Numbered from the stretch's first letter, positions 8,840 through 17,774 are shown. The stretch is 64,000 nt of DNA from Rhodanobacter sp. PCA2 (GCF_013620825.1 NZ_NJIC01000040.1:142201-206200); one strand, 5' to 3'. Notes: generated by a model not told the origin, from the sequence alone. Numbers and translations: made by a program.

Positions 8840-9766
8840 ATGGCACACGACCACGCCCATGGCTCAGCACATGCTCATGACCACGCCCCGAAGGATTTCG
8901 GGACCGCTTTCGCGGTCGGCATCGGGCTCAATCTGGCCTTTGTCGCCACCGAGGCGGTCTACGGCTACATCGCGCACTCGCTGGCCTTGCTTGCCGACGC
9001 TGGTCACAACCTGAGCGACGTGTTGGGCCTCGCACTGGCATGGGGTGCGACAGTCCTGGTCAAACGCCAGCCAACCCGGCGGCGCACTTACGGCCTGCGC
9101 CGATCCTCGATCCTGGCGTCACTGCTCAATGCAGTCCTGCTGCTTGTGGCAATCGGGGCCATCGCCTGGGAGGCGATTGGGCGCTTCAGTAGTCCTCAGC
9201 CCGTCGCAAGCGGCATCGTGATGGCGGTGGCCGGTATCGGTGTCGTAATCAACGGCATCACCGCATGGCTGTTCATGGCTGGCTCCAAGAACGACGTAAA
9301 CATTCGGGGGGCCTTCCTTCACATGGCGGCGGATGCAGCGGTCTCGCTCGGCGTAGTCGTGGCCGCCCTGGCCATGCGCACGACCGGCTGGCTCTGGCTG
9401 GATCCCACGGTCAGCCTGGTCATCGTTGTCGTCATTGCGGTGGGCACTTGGGGCCTGCTCAAGCACTCGCTGGACTTGGCCATGGACGCGGTGCCTCCGC
9501 ACATAGACCCGCAGAATGTCGAGAGTTACCTGGCAGGGTTACCGGGTATTTCCGCCGTGCACGACCTGCACATCTGGGGCATGAGCACGACCGAAGTGGC
9601 CCTGACAGTTCATCTGGTCAAGCCCGATGCGCAGATCGAGGATGCCTTGCTCGCACAGATCAAGCACGACCTGCATGCACAGTTCGGCATCGACCACACC
9701 ACCGTTCAATTGGAGCTCGGCGATAAGGCACACCCTTGTGGGCAGGCCCCTGTCTCGACCGTTTAG
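8840..9766 (+). CDS. czcD: CzcD-like cation diffusion facilitator
   Basis: A 308-residue CDF-family Zn(II)/Cd(II)-proton antiporter of the inner membrane. The N-terminus is His-rich (HDHAHGSAHAHDHAP). The metal site reads His56/Asp60 in TM2 (ADAGHNLSD) and His161/Asp165 in TM5 (HMAAD), the HD-HD pattern of zinc-selecting members. A C-terminal cytoplasmic domain follows. The start at 8840 is chosen because the His-rich segment begins there; upstream in-frame sequence is not protein-like. It stands 294 bp from the czcCBA transcript and may have its own promoter. Confidence 0.92.
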   Translation: MAHDHAHGSAHAHDHAPKDFGTAFAVGIGLNLAFVATEAVYGYIAHSLALLADAGHNLSDVLGLALAWGATVLVKRQPTRRRTYGLRRSSILASLLNAVLLLVAIGAIAWEAIGRFSSPQPVASGIVMAVAGIGVVINGITAWLFMAGSKNDVNIRGAFLHMAADAAVSLGVVVAALAMRTTGWLWLDPTVSLVIVVVIAVGTWGLLKHSLDLAMDAVPPHIDPQNVESYLAGLPGISAVHDLHIWGMSTTEVALTVHLVKPDAQIEDALLAQIKHDLHAQFGIDHTTVQLELGDKAHPCGQAPVSTV

Positions 9767-9902
9767 AAACACTGGCTCGAATCAACGAGGACGCTTCATT
9801 CGGACAAAGGCACTGTGATCAAGCAGCAGAAGGAGATGGATCGACCCCTTGCCCCCCACTTTGAGACCACACACGAATTGGCGCTGCATTGCCGACCCAA
9901 TG

Positions 9903-10052
9903 CGCCGCCTGACGCGTAACCACGATCAGCGGCAACCTCAAAGTGTTCGGCCTGCATGGCGGTGGGCGCACGCTTCGCCATGGTCACCAGTTGGCTGCGA
10001 TCGTGCCGATGTTGGCGACCTGATGGTCGACGATCAGGTGGTGCTGCGTATC
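9903..10052 (-). pseudogene. Decayed transposase fragment (IS1182-like)
   Basis: On the minus strand one frame reads DTQHHLIVDHQVANIGT and, after a frame change near 10000, continues as DRSQLVTMAKRA, then EHFEVAADRGYASGG. Joined, these resemble the catalytic stretch of IS1182-type DDE transposases (VDTxHHLIV, then VADRGY, which carries a catalytic Asp). Both ends degrade into non-homologous sequence, and no terminal repeats are visible. It marks a past insertion within the 9767-10192 gap, which otherwise holds nothing I can support. Confidence 0.55.
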
Positions 10053-10192
10053 GGCAGAGTTTTCACACACCCTGGGGAGGAATTAGGCAGCAACTGCATG
10101 CTGTCGGGCGATCGGCAGCAATGTTGGACAAAGCTGGAAAAGGGTCGTATTCACAACGCCACGTGTGGCATGGCACGAATAGCACGCGGGTG

Positions 10193-10924
10193 TCAGACCG
10201 ATCTTTTCTTCGGAATGGCCATTGTCGAGCGCTCGCTCAACCACAGATGTCGCAACGCGATTGGGCCCGGCAACTCCCCGTTCCGTAGCATGAAATTACG
10301 AGCATGCGTGCTGATCGCTATTGTTGGAGCGGATCCGTCCTCCTGCACTTTAGCTATAGGAGCGCAGGAGGCTGGAGACGTCGGATGCATCCAGCGTTCG
10401 ACCAAGGTGGACTTGGCATTCTGGTTACTATCGGTTACCAAATAGCCGATCATGCCTGCATGCGGCATTGCCCATGCGTAGTGTCCTTTTTCGAAACGCG
10501 CAACGCCTTGGGCGATGTAGTGATCTATCGTGCGCCCCCTTCCCAGAATCTTGCACTCGTAGAACATGGCGTTGTGGTTCATCACGGGACGTGCTGAAAG
10601 ACGCGTGATCGTCAAATCTGGGCGCTTCTCCAGCCGAGCGCCCGAATAGTCCTCCATCTCTTGGCCCCGTATTGGTGGGCCGTACAGTGATGTCGAAAAG
10701 CCCGGCAAAGCCCCGCTGTTAAGCAACGCTGTGAGGGCATCCTGAAGCATCGCCGTGATCTGGACCTCTGTGCCACTGGCTAGCAACGCTCGTCCGAGCG
10801 GTGCCGCCATCGAGCGCCCCCAGGCGAGCACAATTGCCTTGTCCAGTATCTTTAGCTGCCTGACGGACCAGGCCTCAAAGGGCGGTGGCGGGCCTTTAGG
10901 AGGAGAACCGAGATGCAGGAACAT
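10193..10924 (-). CDS. Putative PD-(D/E)XK nuclease-like protein, third gene of methyltransferase cassette
   Basis: I do not recognise a named family for this 243-residue protein. Its middle shows a helix with Glu53 (TEVQITAMLQDALTALL), then PDLTI with Asp103, then FYECKIL with Glu123-x-Lys125. That spacing (E ... D ... ExK) is the usual layout of PD-(D/E)XK nucleases. The ATG lies 13 bp after the methyltransferase stop, so the two are an operon. Together they would give cognate modification and cleavage, as in restriction-modification. The nuclease assignment is inference from motif and context. Confidence 0.6.
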   Translation of the reverse strand: MFLHLGSPPKGPPPPFEAWSVRQLKILDKAIVLAWGRSMAAPLGRALLASGTEVQITAMLQDALTALLNSGALPGFSTSLYGPPIRGQEMEDYSGARLEKRPDLTITRLSARPVMNHNAMFYECKILGRGRTIDHYIAQGVARFEKGHYAWAMPHAGMIGYLVTDSNQNAKSTLVERWMHPTSPASCAPIAKVQEDGSAPTIAISTHARNFMLRNGELPGPIALRHLWLSERSTMAIPKKRSV

Positions 10925-10937
10925 GGGCGGCGCGGCC

Positions 10938-13934
10938 TCAGTACGAGGCCAAACCAGAGCACATGCCGCGCTCCAAAACGTCGAGCGCTAACAGATGCGC
11001 TTGGCTCTTGCTCCAATAGCGTGCATGCCTGAGACGTCCGATCAACCAATCGCCTTCCGCCAGTTGTAGGCGGATCTCCGAAGTCATCAAAGGATCGCCT
11101 ACGCGCCTGAGTACGTCGCGGATGCCCTCAGCATCGAATACCAATGACGCTCCAGACGTGATGCGCAAGAACTGCCACAGGCCATCGTCCTTTGAAAGCG
11201 TAATGGGCATAACCTTGACATCGACGCCCTCGGCTTCTGAAAGCAGCGCCCCCAAGGAAGATGCGAATGCGGGAATCCGCGGATCGTCCCGCGAAATTTC
11301 GGCGACGCTCAGCGACTGGCTCTTGGGAAACGGGCTTTCATAACGCAGCGCGTCGGCGACTAAGGCTTGATCATGAACGGTCAAGCCATAGATCTTGGCC
11401 ACTAATGCGTTGATGTCACGCCAGGGAGATTTCCCGCCACGGATCGCCACTGCCAGCTCTGCCACGTTCCGCTTTATGGATGTCGAAAGCGATGTCCAAG
11501 GAACAAGGGGGAAGTTGCCGTAGTCATCCTTGTTGAAGATGTCGCGCTCCACGCCGAATTTAGAGCTCGTCATGAGCACCCAGTACATCAGCAAGTCTGC
11601 GTAGGACAGTACGTAGAGATAGTCACCGATGGCGGACCTGCCCTCAGGGATGTGCACGCCATAGAACGAGCGGCTAAAAGCCACGTCACCGTCCGTCCAA
11701 AGTGCACCACGGTGCGCGATGTCCTGTTTGGGCGCTTCGCGAAACAGGAGATGGGGCCCCTTGTAAATGCTAGGGTTGCGAGGCCACTGCAAGGCTAGTG
11801 CGGGATAACGGTGCTCGATAGGGCTGAGAGCACGCGTCTTGACGGTGAACAGCGGTTTATCGGTACCTTCTAGCACCGGAAGGCCACGCAGCGTTGTGGC
11901 ATCTAGGGCGTTCTGCGTCCCAGCAATAAAGCCCTGAGCAATTTCCAGCCTTTCTTGCGAAAAGTACTGTCGCATCGAGATGCGCGGTTCTGCACCCAAG
12001 CGCGAGATCAATTCCAGATCCAGCGCCGAGCCTCGCGCTAGCGTCTTGAATACGTGCGGCACGCTTGCCGCCATGGCGACGGGGACCGGGATCGCCGACC
12101 GTGGGTCAAGACGAAACTCGCGCCGACGGGCCAGTGCCGGTTCGTGGCGCGGCACAAGGAAGTAAAACGAGTCCTCCGGTCCGGGAGGCTCGTTTATGGA
12201 CACCAGCGCGCAAAATGGCTGTGTGTTGGACGGCCATATCCGGCGATCCTTTCGCAGGAACACGCCGTTGAGGATGCCCGTGACCCGAGTGCGCTCGAAC
12301 CAATGGGTCCGGGCGGCGGCGGCCTCTTCGCTGAAGAGCAAGCGCGCATGCACTAACAGGCCAATCACCCCTGAGGGCTTGCACCATTGCTGAGCGCGCC
12401 AAAGAAAAGCCAGATCCGGCCACTGATTGGGAACCAGGCTCTTGGCGCGAACCGGTGAGGCGCCATCCGCATCCCAAGGAACTTGGTCCAGGAGCTTTTT
12501 GAAGCGTCCCGGCAGGCGCGTCCATGGCGGGTTGGCCAGCACGATGTCGAAGGGCCCTAACTTACGCAATGACGAGCTCAGACTTCCGAGTGCCGCGTCC
12601 TCGCTTGTTCCCAAATGAGCCTGATCGACACAACGCAGCGTTCCATCGAACAACCGCTCAAAGCGAAGATCGCTGAGCGGCTGCGGCTGTGGATCGAGCT
12701 CCAGTGCCGCTAGATACAAGCTCAGGGCGGCCATTTTTATCGATGTTGGATTGATGTCCAGGCCGCACAGCTGCTGCGTGAGAATGCGACGCAAGGCCAA
12801 CCGACGTGGGCGCTTGCCATGATGCAGCCAGTATTCGGCCGCCAGCCGGCGATAGGCTAAAACCAGGAAAACCCCGGCCCCTACGGCTGGATCAAGCACC
12901 CGTGCACAGTGACGCTGTTCCGCCGGCACGGCGCCAAAGGCACCGTCGACGAGCAATTCGGCGATGTTTCGGGGAGTGAAATGGATGCTGGTCTGGCGCG
13001 CCGTGTCGGGCATGAAGCGGTGCGCAAAGTGCTCGTAGACCTGGCTTAGTACATCCACCGGGATGTGTTGAAAGCGCAACCCATTCCAGTCCAACGACAG
13101 TTGGCCACCCGGCGCTCGCGACATGACGTTGGACAACACAGTGCACAGCAGGTCCACTGAGGAACCCAGTCGCGCCATGAAGTCGACATAGTCTTTAGTT
13201 CCCAGCTCGAGCAGATCGCCGTTGAAGGTGAGATCCAACCATTGGAACGTCGCTATCAGCGCAGCCGGAGTGGCAAACAGTTCCTCGGGCCGCTCGATAC
13301 CCGGGAAGAGAGCCGTGATGTCGTCTCCCGCCACGATGTTTCGGTCCACCAAAAACCGGGTGAAGAGCGCCCGACCGATCAGCGAGACCACATCGCCGTC
13401 AGAGAGCAGCTCCGACGGAAACGCCGCTCGCAATCCGTCGGCGGCATCCGTCAAGAGCTTGAACAGCAGATCGTCTAGCCAAAGTTGATCGGCACGCTTC
13501 TGCGTGGATCCTTCCGTATTCCCATTAAGCAGAGTGCGAAGCCCGACAGCGTTGTCGGAAAGAATCTCCCTGTCGATGGCGGGAAGTTCATCGGCCCGGT
13601 AGAACCCGATCGGATAGATGCTCGTCGACGCCGGGCTAGACACTGCCAGATAGGCCGCATCAGCGCGGCATGCCAGCGTGCGTATCAGCTGGATCAACTG
13701 CTCCTTAGGCGGAGAGCCTGCAATTGCCGGTGCCTGGAGCACATAAAGGGCGGCCTTGCCCGCCACCTGGATCACACCATCGGGCAGTTCCTGCGTGTCC
13801 GCGCCAGGCCGACGCGCGGGGGCCATCAAGTCCATGTAGCGCAAATGGCGCGCCGTCGGAGTTCCGCGCAGGTCGACGTAGGCATCACGCGGCACGCCAA
13901 GCCGGTCAGCGATCTCAGCGGGCTTGGCGACCAC
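10938..13934 (-). CDS. Large class I N6-adenine DNA methyltransferase (Eco57I/type IIG-like)
   Basis: A 998-residue protein with the class I SAM-methyltransferase order. Motif X-like HFTPRNIAELLVD is near residue 318. The SAM loop RVLDPAVGAGVF is near 345, GLDINP near 391, and catalytic motif IV LANPPW near 466-471, which marks an N6-adenine enzyme. About 340 N-terminal residues and a 520-residue C-terminal part, probably holding target recognition, flank the core. The GTG at 13934 is chosen because AGGAGG (13941-13946) lies 6 bp upstream. Longer in-frame starts lie inside the HTH gene. It overlaps the HTH gene by 20 bp and precedes the nuclease-like gene. PglX and DrmMI are related in architecture, but their partner genes are absent. 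Confidence 0.85.
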   Translation of the reverse strand: MVAKPAEIADRLGVPRDAYVDLRGTPTARHLRYMDLMAPARRPGADTQELPDGVIQVAGKAALYVLQAPAIAGSPPKEQLIQLIRTLACRADAAYLAVSSPASTSIYPIGFYRADELPAIDREILSDNAVGLRTLLNGNTEGSTQKRADQLWLDDLLFKLLTDAADGLRAAFPSELLSDGDVVSLIGRALFTRFLVDRNIVAGDDITALFPGIERPEELFATPAALIATFQWLDLTFNGDLLELGTKDYVDFMARLGSSVDLLCTVLSNVMSRAPGGQLSLDWNGLRFQHIPVDVLSQVYEHFAHRFMPDTARQTSIHFTPRNIAELLVDGAFGAVPAEQRHCARVLDPAVGAGVFLVLAYRRLAAEYWLHHGKRPRRLALRRILTQQLCGLDINPTSIKMAALSLYLAALELDPQPQPLSDLRFERLFDGTLRCVDQAHLGTSEDAALGSLSSSLRKLGPFDIVLANPPWTRLPGRFKKLLDQVPWDADGASPVRAKSLVPNQWPDLAFLWRAQQWCKPSGVIGLLVHARLLFSEEAAAARTHWFERTRVTGILNGVFLRKDRRIWPSNTQPFCALVSINEPPGPEDSFYFLVPRHEPALARRREFRLDPRSAIPVPVAMAASVPHVFKTLARGSALDLELISRLGAEPRISMRQYFSQERLEIAQGFIAGTQNALDATTLRGLPVLEGTDKPLFTVKTRALSPIEHRYPALALQWPRNPSIYKGPHLLFREAPKQDIAHRGALWTDGDVAFSRSFYGVHIPEGRSAIGDYLYVLSYADLLMYWVLMTSSKFGVERDIFNKDDYGNFPLVPWTSLSTSIKRNVAELAVAIRGGKSPWRDINALVAKIYGLTVHDQALVADALRYESPFPKSQSLSVAEISRDDPRIPAFASSLGALLSEAEGVDVKVMPITLSKDDGLWQFLRITSGASLVFDAEGIRDVLRRVGDPLMTSEIRLQLAEGDWLIGRLRHARYWSKSQAHLLALDVLERGMCSGLASY

Positions 13935-14406
13935 GACGGCCCTCCTGATGTGAAGACCCCGACAGGGATACCAAGCCAAGCGCGAGTTCACGCTGAGCCG
14001 GCATGGCCACACCAACGAACGCATAGACAGCGAGCCAGATCGGCTCCAGGTCCAATGCTACCGACAGAGCTCCCTGCGCCTCGCTGCCAACGGCCCACGC
14101 ATCATCGCCAACTTGGTTGATGTACAGGCGGACGGTGCCGCCGGTCAGCGCAGCCCGCATGTCGAGGCGAGCGCGGAGTGGCGCGGAGAATGCGGCAATC
14201 GAATGCAGGGACAGGCCCAAGCGCTGATGCAGTTCCGCAACGGCACGAAAAAAGGCCAGATCGGCGATCGTGAACTGGCGCGCGGTCCGGGGTTTGGCTT
14301 TGACTTGATTAAATGGAGGTAGGGCAGACAGCCACCGTTGCAGATCGGTGCGACTGAGCCCGAGCAGCTCACGCACATGCACTGCGGTGTAGTGAATTCC
14401 GGCCAT
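13915..14406 (-). CDS. MerR-like HTH regulator of the methyltransferase cassette
   Basis: A 163-residue protein whose first 70 residues form a MerR-like winged HTH: YTAVHVRELLGLSRTDLQRW, then a beta-wing and FTIADLAFFRAVAELH. The remaining part has no recognised effector domain and no metal-binding cysteines. It is the first gene of the leftward operon. A 30-bp perfect palindrome begins 18 bp upstream of its ATG, so autoregulation is likely, comparable with controller proteins of restriction-modification operons. No strong ribosome-binding site is visible before the ATG. Confidence 0.72.
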   Translation of the reverse strand: MAGIHYTAVHVRELLGLSRTDLQRWLSALPPFNQVKAKPRTARQFTIADLAFFRAVAELHQRLGLSLHSIAAFSAPLRARLDMRAALTGGTVRLYINQVGDDAWAVGSEAQGALSVALDLEPIWLAVYAFVGVAMPAQRELALGLVSLSGSSHQEGRRGRQAR

Positions 14407-14423
14407 CGTGGAACCAAGTATGG

Positions 14424-14453
14424 CAGATCTGCTTCAAATTTGAAGCAGATCTG
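14424..14453. promoter_or_regulatory. 30-bp perfect palindrome, probable operator of HTH gene
   Basis: The left half CAGATCTGCTTCAAA (14424-14438) is followed immediately by its exact complement (14439-14453), with no spacer. It lies just upstream of the HTH regulator start. Length, perfection and position argue for a dimeric regulator-binding site. A hairpin function is unlikely because there is no loop. The remaining 14454-14713 interval shows no supportable gene. Confidence 0.7.
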
Positions 14454-14713
14454 GGCTGAGGTCGAGACGTAGTCTAAAATCCACAACGTCCCTCCAATGG
14501 CACTCTTCAGCGGCTTGCTCTTAGCCGCACTTGCCGGTGCACGCACGAAGGGTGTTCCGCCCTGGTCTCATGCGCTTGGACGCACCCATGGCGATAGTTC
14601 GGAGCCAGCAACAGAGCGCACCGCCCAGGACACGGGTCAGGCTGAGCATCAAGCCACGCGCTCGATAAGTTTGCTTCCGTCCGTCGACTAGCGGCCCAGG
14701 ACACTCCGCCTCT

Positions 14714-15949
14714 CTAACCAGGTCGGCGTGCCCGCGTGGTAACGCCGGTACCCTTACCCTTTTTACGCATCGGGTCTTCTAGGAAATCGGCCCAATCCTG
14801 CATCATGGACCTCCGCTCTTCCATGTACTCGGCGTGGTTGTAGCTGGCGCGGACCTTGTTACGTTCGGAGTGTGCCAACTGACGCTCAATCACATCCGAT
14901 CGATAGCCCATCTCATTGAGGAGTGTGGAGGCCGTCGCGCGAAATCCGTGCGCCGAGAAGCCGATACTGCCCTTTCCGTTGAACCCCATGCGCTCAAGCG
15001 CGCGATTCAAGGTGGTCGCGGTCATGCATTCCTTCGGATTTCTATAGTTCGGAAATAGAAGCCCACGGCCGCCCGTATAGGTTTGCAGCTCTCGCAGTAA
15101 CACCACGGCCTGTTCGGATAGCGGCACTATGTGCGGCTCTCGCATCTTCATACGCTCTGCCGGTATCCGCCATTCAGCGTCCTGCAGGTTGAATTCGGAC
15201 CATTCGCCCTTTCGAAGCTCGACAGTGCGAACGAACGTCAGCAGCATCAACCGCAGTGCGATTACTGTCGTGCGATAGCCGCCGTACTTGTCCACTGCTT
15301 CCAGGAAGTTGACGATCTCGGAGCGAGAAAGCGGCTTGTGGTGCTCAACCTTGGGGCGATGAATAGCTCCCTTCAACGCAGCAGCAGGATCGCCGTCAGC
15401 GCGCAGCGTTGCGACCGCATATCTAAAGATGGCCGAAGACCATTGGCGAACCAACAAGGCGACCGTCTCGGCTCCGCGTCCCTCGATGCGACGAACTATT
15501 TCCAGCAAATGTGCTGATGTCACGCTACGGATCGGTAGCTTCCCGACGTAAGGAAACACGTCGGACTCCATGAACCGCGTCACTTGTCGCGAGTAGTACG
15601 CGGTCCACCTCGGAGACTTTTTCGAGATCCACTCCTTCGCGACAGCCTCGAAGGTGTTCGCACTTGCCGCCTGATTCGAAAGGCGTTCGGCCTGCCGATT
15701 GTGAGAAGGATGGACTCCCTGTCTCACCAACGCCCGCGCCTTGCCGTGCTCAGCACGCGCTTCTGCGAGGGCGATGCTGGGGTACTCACCAATGGCGAAC
15801 AGGTTCTCCTTGCCCGCGATTCGATAGCGGTAGCGCCACAGCTTCGCCCCCGTAGGACGCACTTCAAGATAGAGACCGCCGCCATCAGCCAGCTTCGCCG
15901 GTTTTGGGCCGGGCTTCGTGTTGCGGATCTTCGCGTCTGTGAGTGGCAT
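14714..15949 (-). CDS. int: P4-type tyrosine integrase
   Basis: A 411-residue site-specific recombinase. It has the N-terminal DUF4102-type domain (LTDAKIRNTKPGPKPAKLAD and a WRYRYR strand), a core-binding SAM-like domain, and a C-terminal catalytic domain. The catalytic domain shows FVRTVELRKGEW (first Arg), HGFR (His and second Arg), LAHS and the nucleophile Tyr region SYNHAEY. Such integrases excise and insert genomic islands. Its 5' end faces the chromosome at about 16 kb, the usual orientation at an island border, so everything to its left is probably the carried element. Confidence 0.93.
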   Translation of the reverse strand: MPLTDAKIRNTKPGPKPAKLADGGGLYLEVRPTGAKLWRYRYRIAGKENLFAIGEYPSIALAEARAEHGKARALVRQGVHPSHNRQAERLSNQAASANTFEAVAKEWISKKSPRWTAYYSRQVTRFMESDVFPYVGKLPIRSVTSAHLLEIVRRIEGRGAETVALLVRQWSSAIFRYAVATLRADGDPAAALKGAIHRPKVEHHKPLSRSEIVNFLEAVDKYGGYRTTVIALRLMLLTFVRTVELRKGEWSEFNLQDAEWRIPAERMKMREPHIVPLSEQAVVLLRELQTYTGGRGLLFPNYRNPKECMTATTLNRALERMGFNGKGSIGFSAHGFRATASTLLNEMGYRSDVIERQLAHSERNKVRASYNHAEYMEERRSMMQDWADFLEDPMRKKGKGTGVTTRARRPG

Positions 15950-15951
15950 GG

Positions 15952-15991
15952 TGCGGGTATCGGGTCTTCGGTACCCGCAAAGGTACCCGCA
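15952..15991. repeat. Iterated integrase-proximal repeat GGTACCCGCA
   Basis: Two direct copies of GGTACCCGCA lie at 15970-15979 and 15982-15991. One inverted copy with a single mismatch is at 15952-15961, immediately upstream of the integrase start. Such clustered short repeats are candidates for arm-type integrase binding sites or for an int autoregulatory operator. Confidence 0.6.
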
Positions 15992-16008
15992 CTTTCTCTG
16001 GCTTACAA

Positions 16009-16085
16009 CGGACTCCCGTGGACACCAAGAGACTTCAAAACTAGTCCTGTAGCCACATTGGAAGCAAACCGCGGACTGCCGTGGA
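16009..16085. repeat. Direct repeat pair near island edge
   Basis: CGGACTCCCGTGGA (16009-16022) and CGGACTGCCGTGGA (16072-16085) match at 13 of 14 positions and are 63 bp apart. They lie between the integrase and trpE with no gene or tRNA between. They are candidates for core or arm attachment sequence of the island. The whole 15950-16264 interval holds no supportable gene. Confidence 0.5.
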
Positions 16086-16264
16086 TCCCCATGGACGCCG
16101 ATGCTAGTTGTCGATCATCAGCAGCATGGCGGACCCGCAGGCAGGGCAGCACGAACGCTGCCGGGATTGCCGCAGTATAGCCGCCCAAACGAAGTACGTT
16201 GGCTGCGCGGAGGCGGCGTGACGGCAAGTACCCCGACACCTCAAACCGAAACCGGCAAGCGCAA

Positions 16265-17740
16265 CTACAGCCCCTCGGCCGCCTGCGCCACCGCGCGGAA
16301 CAGCGCGCGGCCCTTGTTCATCGTCTCCTCCCACTCGGCGGCGGGGTCGGAGTCGTAGACGATGCCGGCGCCGGCCTGCACGTGCAGGCGGCCGTCCTGG
16401 ATCACCGCGGTGCGAATGGCGATGGCGGTGTCCGCGTCGCCCCACCAGCCGATCCAGCCGATCGCGCCGGCGTAGATGTTGCGCTTGTACGGCTCCAGCT
16501 CCTGGATGATCTCCAGCGCGCGGATCTTCGGCGCGCCGCTGAGCGTACCGGCCGGGAAGGTGGCCTTGAGCACGTCCATGTAGCTGAGCCCCGGCTTCGC
16601 TGTGCCCTGCACCTGCGAGACGATGTGCATCACGTGCGAGTAGCGCTCGATCGCGAAGGATTCGCTCACCTCCACCGTGCCGGTCTCGCTGATGCGGCCG
16701 ATGTCGTTGCGGCCGAGGTCGATCAGCATCACGTGCTCGGCGCGTTCCTTCGGATCGGCCAGCAACTCGGCCTCCAGCGCCCGGTCCTCTTCCTCGGTGG
16801 CGCCGCGCTTGCGCGTGCCGGCCAGCGGACGCACCAGCACCTTGCCGTCCTTGAGCCGCGCCAGGATTTCCGGCGAGGAGCCGACGATCTGCGTGCCGCC
16901 GAGATCGACGAAGTACATGTAGGGCGACGGGTTCAGCGCACGCAGTGCGCGGTACACGTCCACCGGCCGCGCGTTGAAGCGCACGCTGAGCCGCTGCGAA
17001 GGCACCACCTGGAAGATGTCGCCGGCGCGGATGTATTCCTTCGCCTTCTCCACCATCGCCTCGAACTCGGGGCGGGTGAAGGAGGACTTGAAGTCGCCCT
17101 CGTCCAGCGCGACCGACTGCGTGAGCTGCGGATACGCCGCGCCGCCCTGGCGCAGGCGGTGCACCAGCGCGTCCAGCCGGCGCTGCGCGCGCGCGTACGC
17201 CTGGGGCTGCGACGGGTCGGCGTGCACGATCAGGTACAGGCGGCCCTTGAGGTTGTCGAACACCGCGACTTCCTCGGCCAGCATCAGCAGCACGTCGGGC
17301 GTGCCCAGCTCGTCGGCGCGGTCCCAGCGCGCCAGTCGCGGTTCGATGTAGCCGATGGTCTCGAAACCGAAGTAGCCGACCAGGCCACCGCTGAACGCCG
17401 GCAGCTGCGGCAGGCGCGGCACGTCGTACTGCTGGCGCAACTTCTCGATCTCGCCCAGCGGATCGTCGAGATGGCGGCGCTCGACCACTTCGCCAGAATC
17501 CTCCACCTCCAGCTCGTGCCCGCGCAGCCGGTACACGCGCTTCGCCGGCAGGCCGATGATGGAGTAACGCCCCCAGGTGGCGCCGCCCTCGACCGACTCG
17601 AACAGGAAGGTGTACGGGCCGTCGGCCAGCTTCAGGTACACCGACAGCGGGGTGTCGAGGTCGGAGAACACCTCGCGCACCAGCGGGATGCGGGTGTGGC
17701 CCTGCGCAGCCAGCGCAGCGAAGTCGTCGCGGGAAATCAC
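16265..17740 (-). CDS. trpE: Anthranilate synthase component I
   Basis: TrpE converts chorismate plus ammonia (from the TrpG subunit) to anthranilate, the first step of tryptophan synthesis. The 491-residue product has the N-terminal Trp-binding part (LVREVFSDLDTPLSVYLKLA) and the chorismate-binding domain with GDIFQVVPSQR, the segment from GSSPEIL to RPLAGTRKRG, LIDLGRNDIGR and TFPAGTLSGAPKIRA. The GTG at 17740 is chosen because it aligns with xanthomonad TrpE starts. An in-frame ATG at 17776 lies inside a probable -10 element (17775-17780). No trpG follows; the next DNA is the island edge. Confidence 0.92.
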   Translation of the reverse strand: MISRDDFAALAAQGHTRIPLVREVFSDLDTPLSVYLKLADGPYTFLFESVEGGATWGRYSIIGLPAKRVYRLRGHELEVEDSGEVVERRHLDDPLGEIEKLRQQYDVPRLPQLPAFSGGLVGYFGFETIGYIEPRLARWDRADELGTPDVLLMLAEEVAVFDNLKGRLYLIVHADPSQPQAYARAQRRLDALVHRLRQGGAAYPQLTQSVALDEGDFKSSFTRPEFEAMVEKAKEYIRAGDIFQVVPSQRLSVRFNARPVDVYRALRALNPSPYMYFVDLGGTQIVGSSPEILARLKDGKVLVRPLAGTRKRGATEEEDRALEAELLADPKERAEHVMLIDLGRNDIGRISETGTVEVSESFAIERYSHVMHIVSQVQGTAKPGLSYMDVLKATFPAGTLSGAPKIRALEIIQELEPYKRNIYAGAIGWIGWWGDADTAIAIRTAVIQDGRLHVQAGAGIVYDSDPAAEWEETMNKGRALFRAVAQAAEGL

Positions 17741-17774
17741 GTATGGGTGTCCGGATGGCCAAACTGGAGAGGCC

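Noticed and set aside
9849..10445. Plus-strand open frame of 198 codons
   Set aside because: Low-complexity, family-free translation; antisense to the transposase remnant and to the nuclease-like gene, which have better support.
10193..14406. Assignment of the methyltransferase cassette to DISARM or BREX
   Set aside because: No helicase/DUF1998 genes, PglZ or BrxC are present; only a large MTase is shared.
14497..14691. 64-codon plus-strand frame between the HTH gene and the integrase
   Set aside because: No ribosome-binding site, no hydrophobic or domain pattern, and an equally long frame on the other strand.
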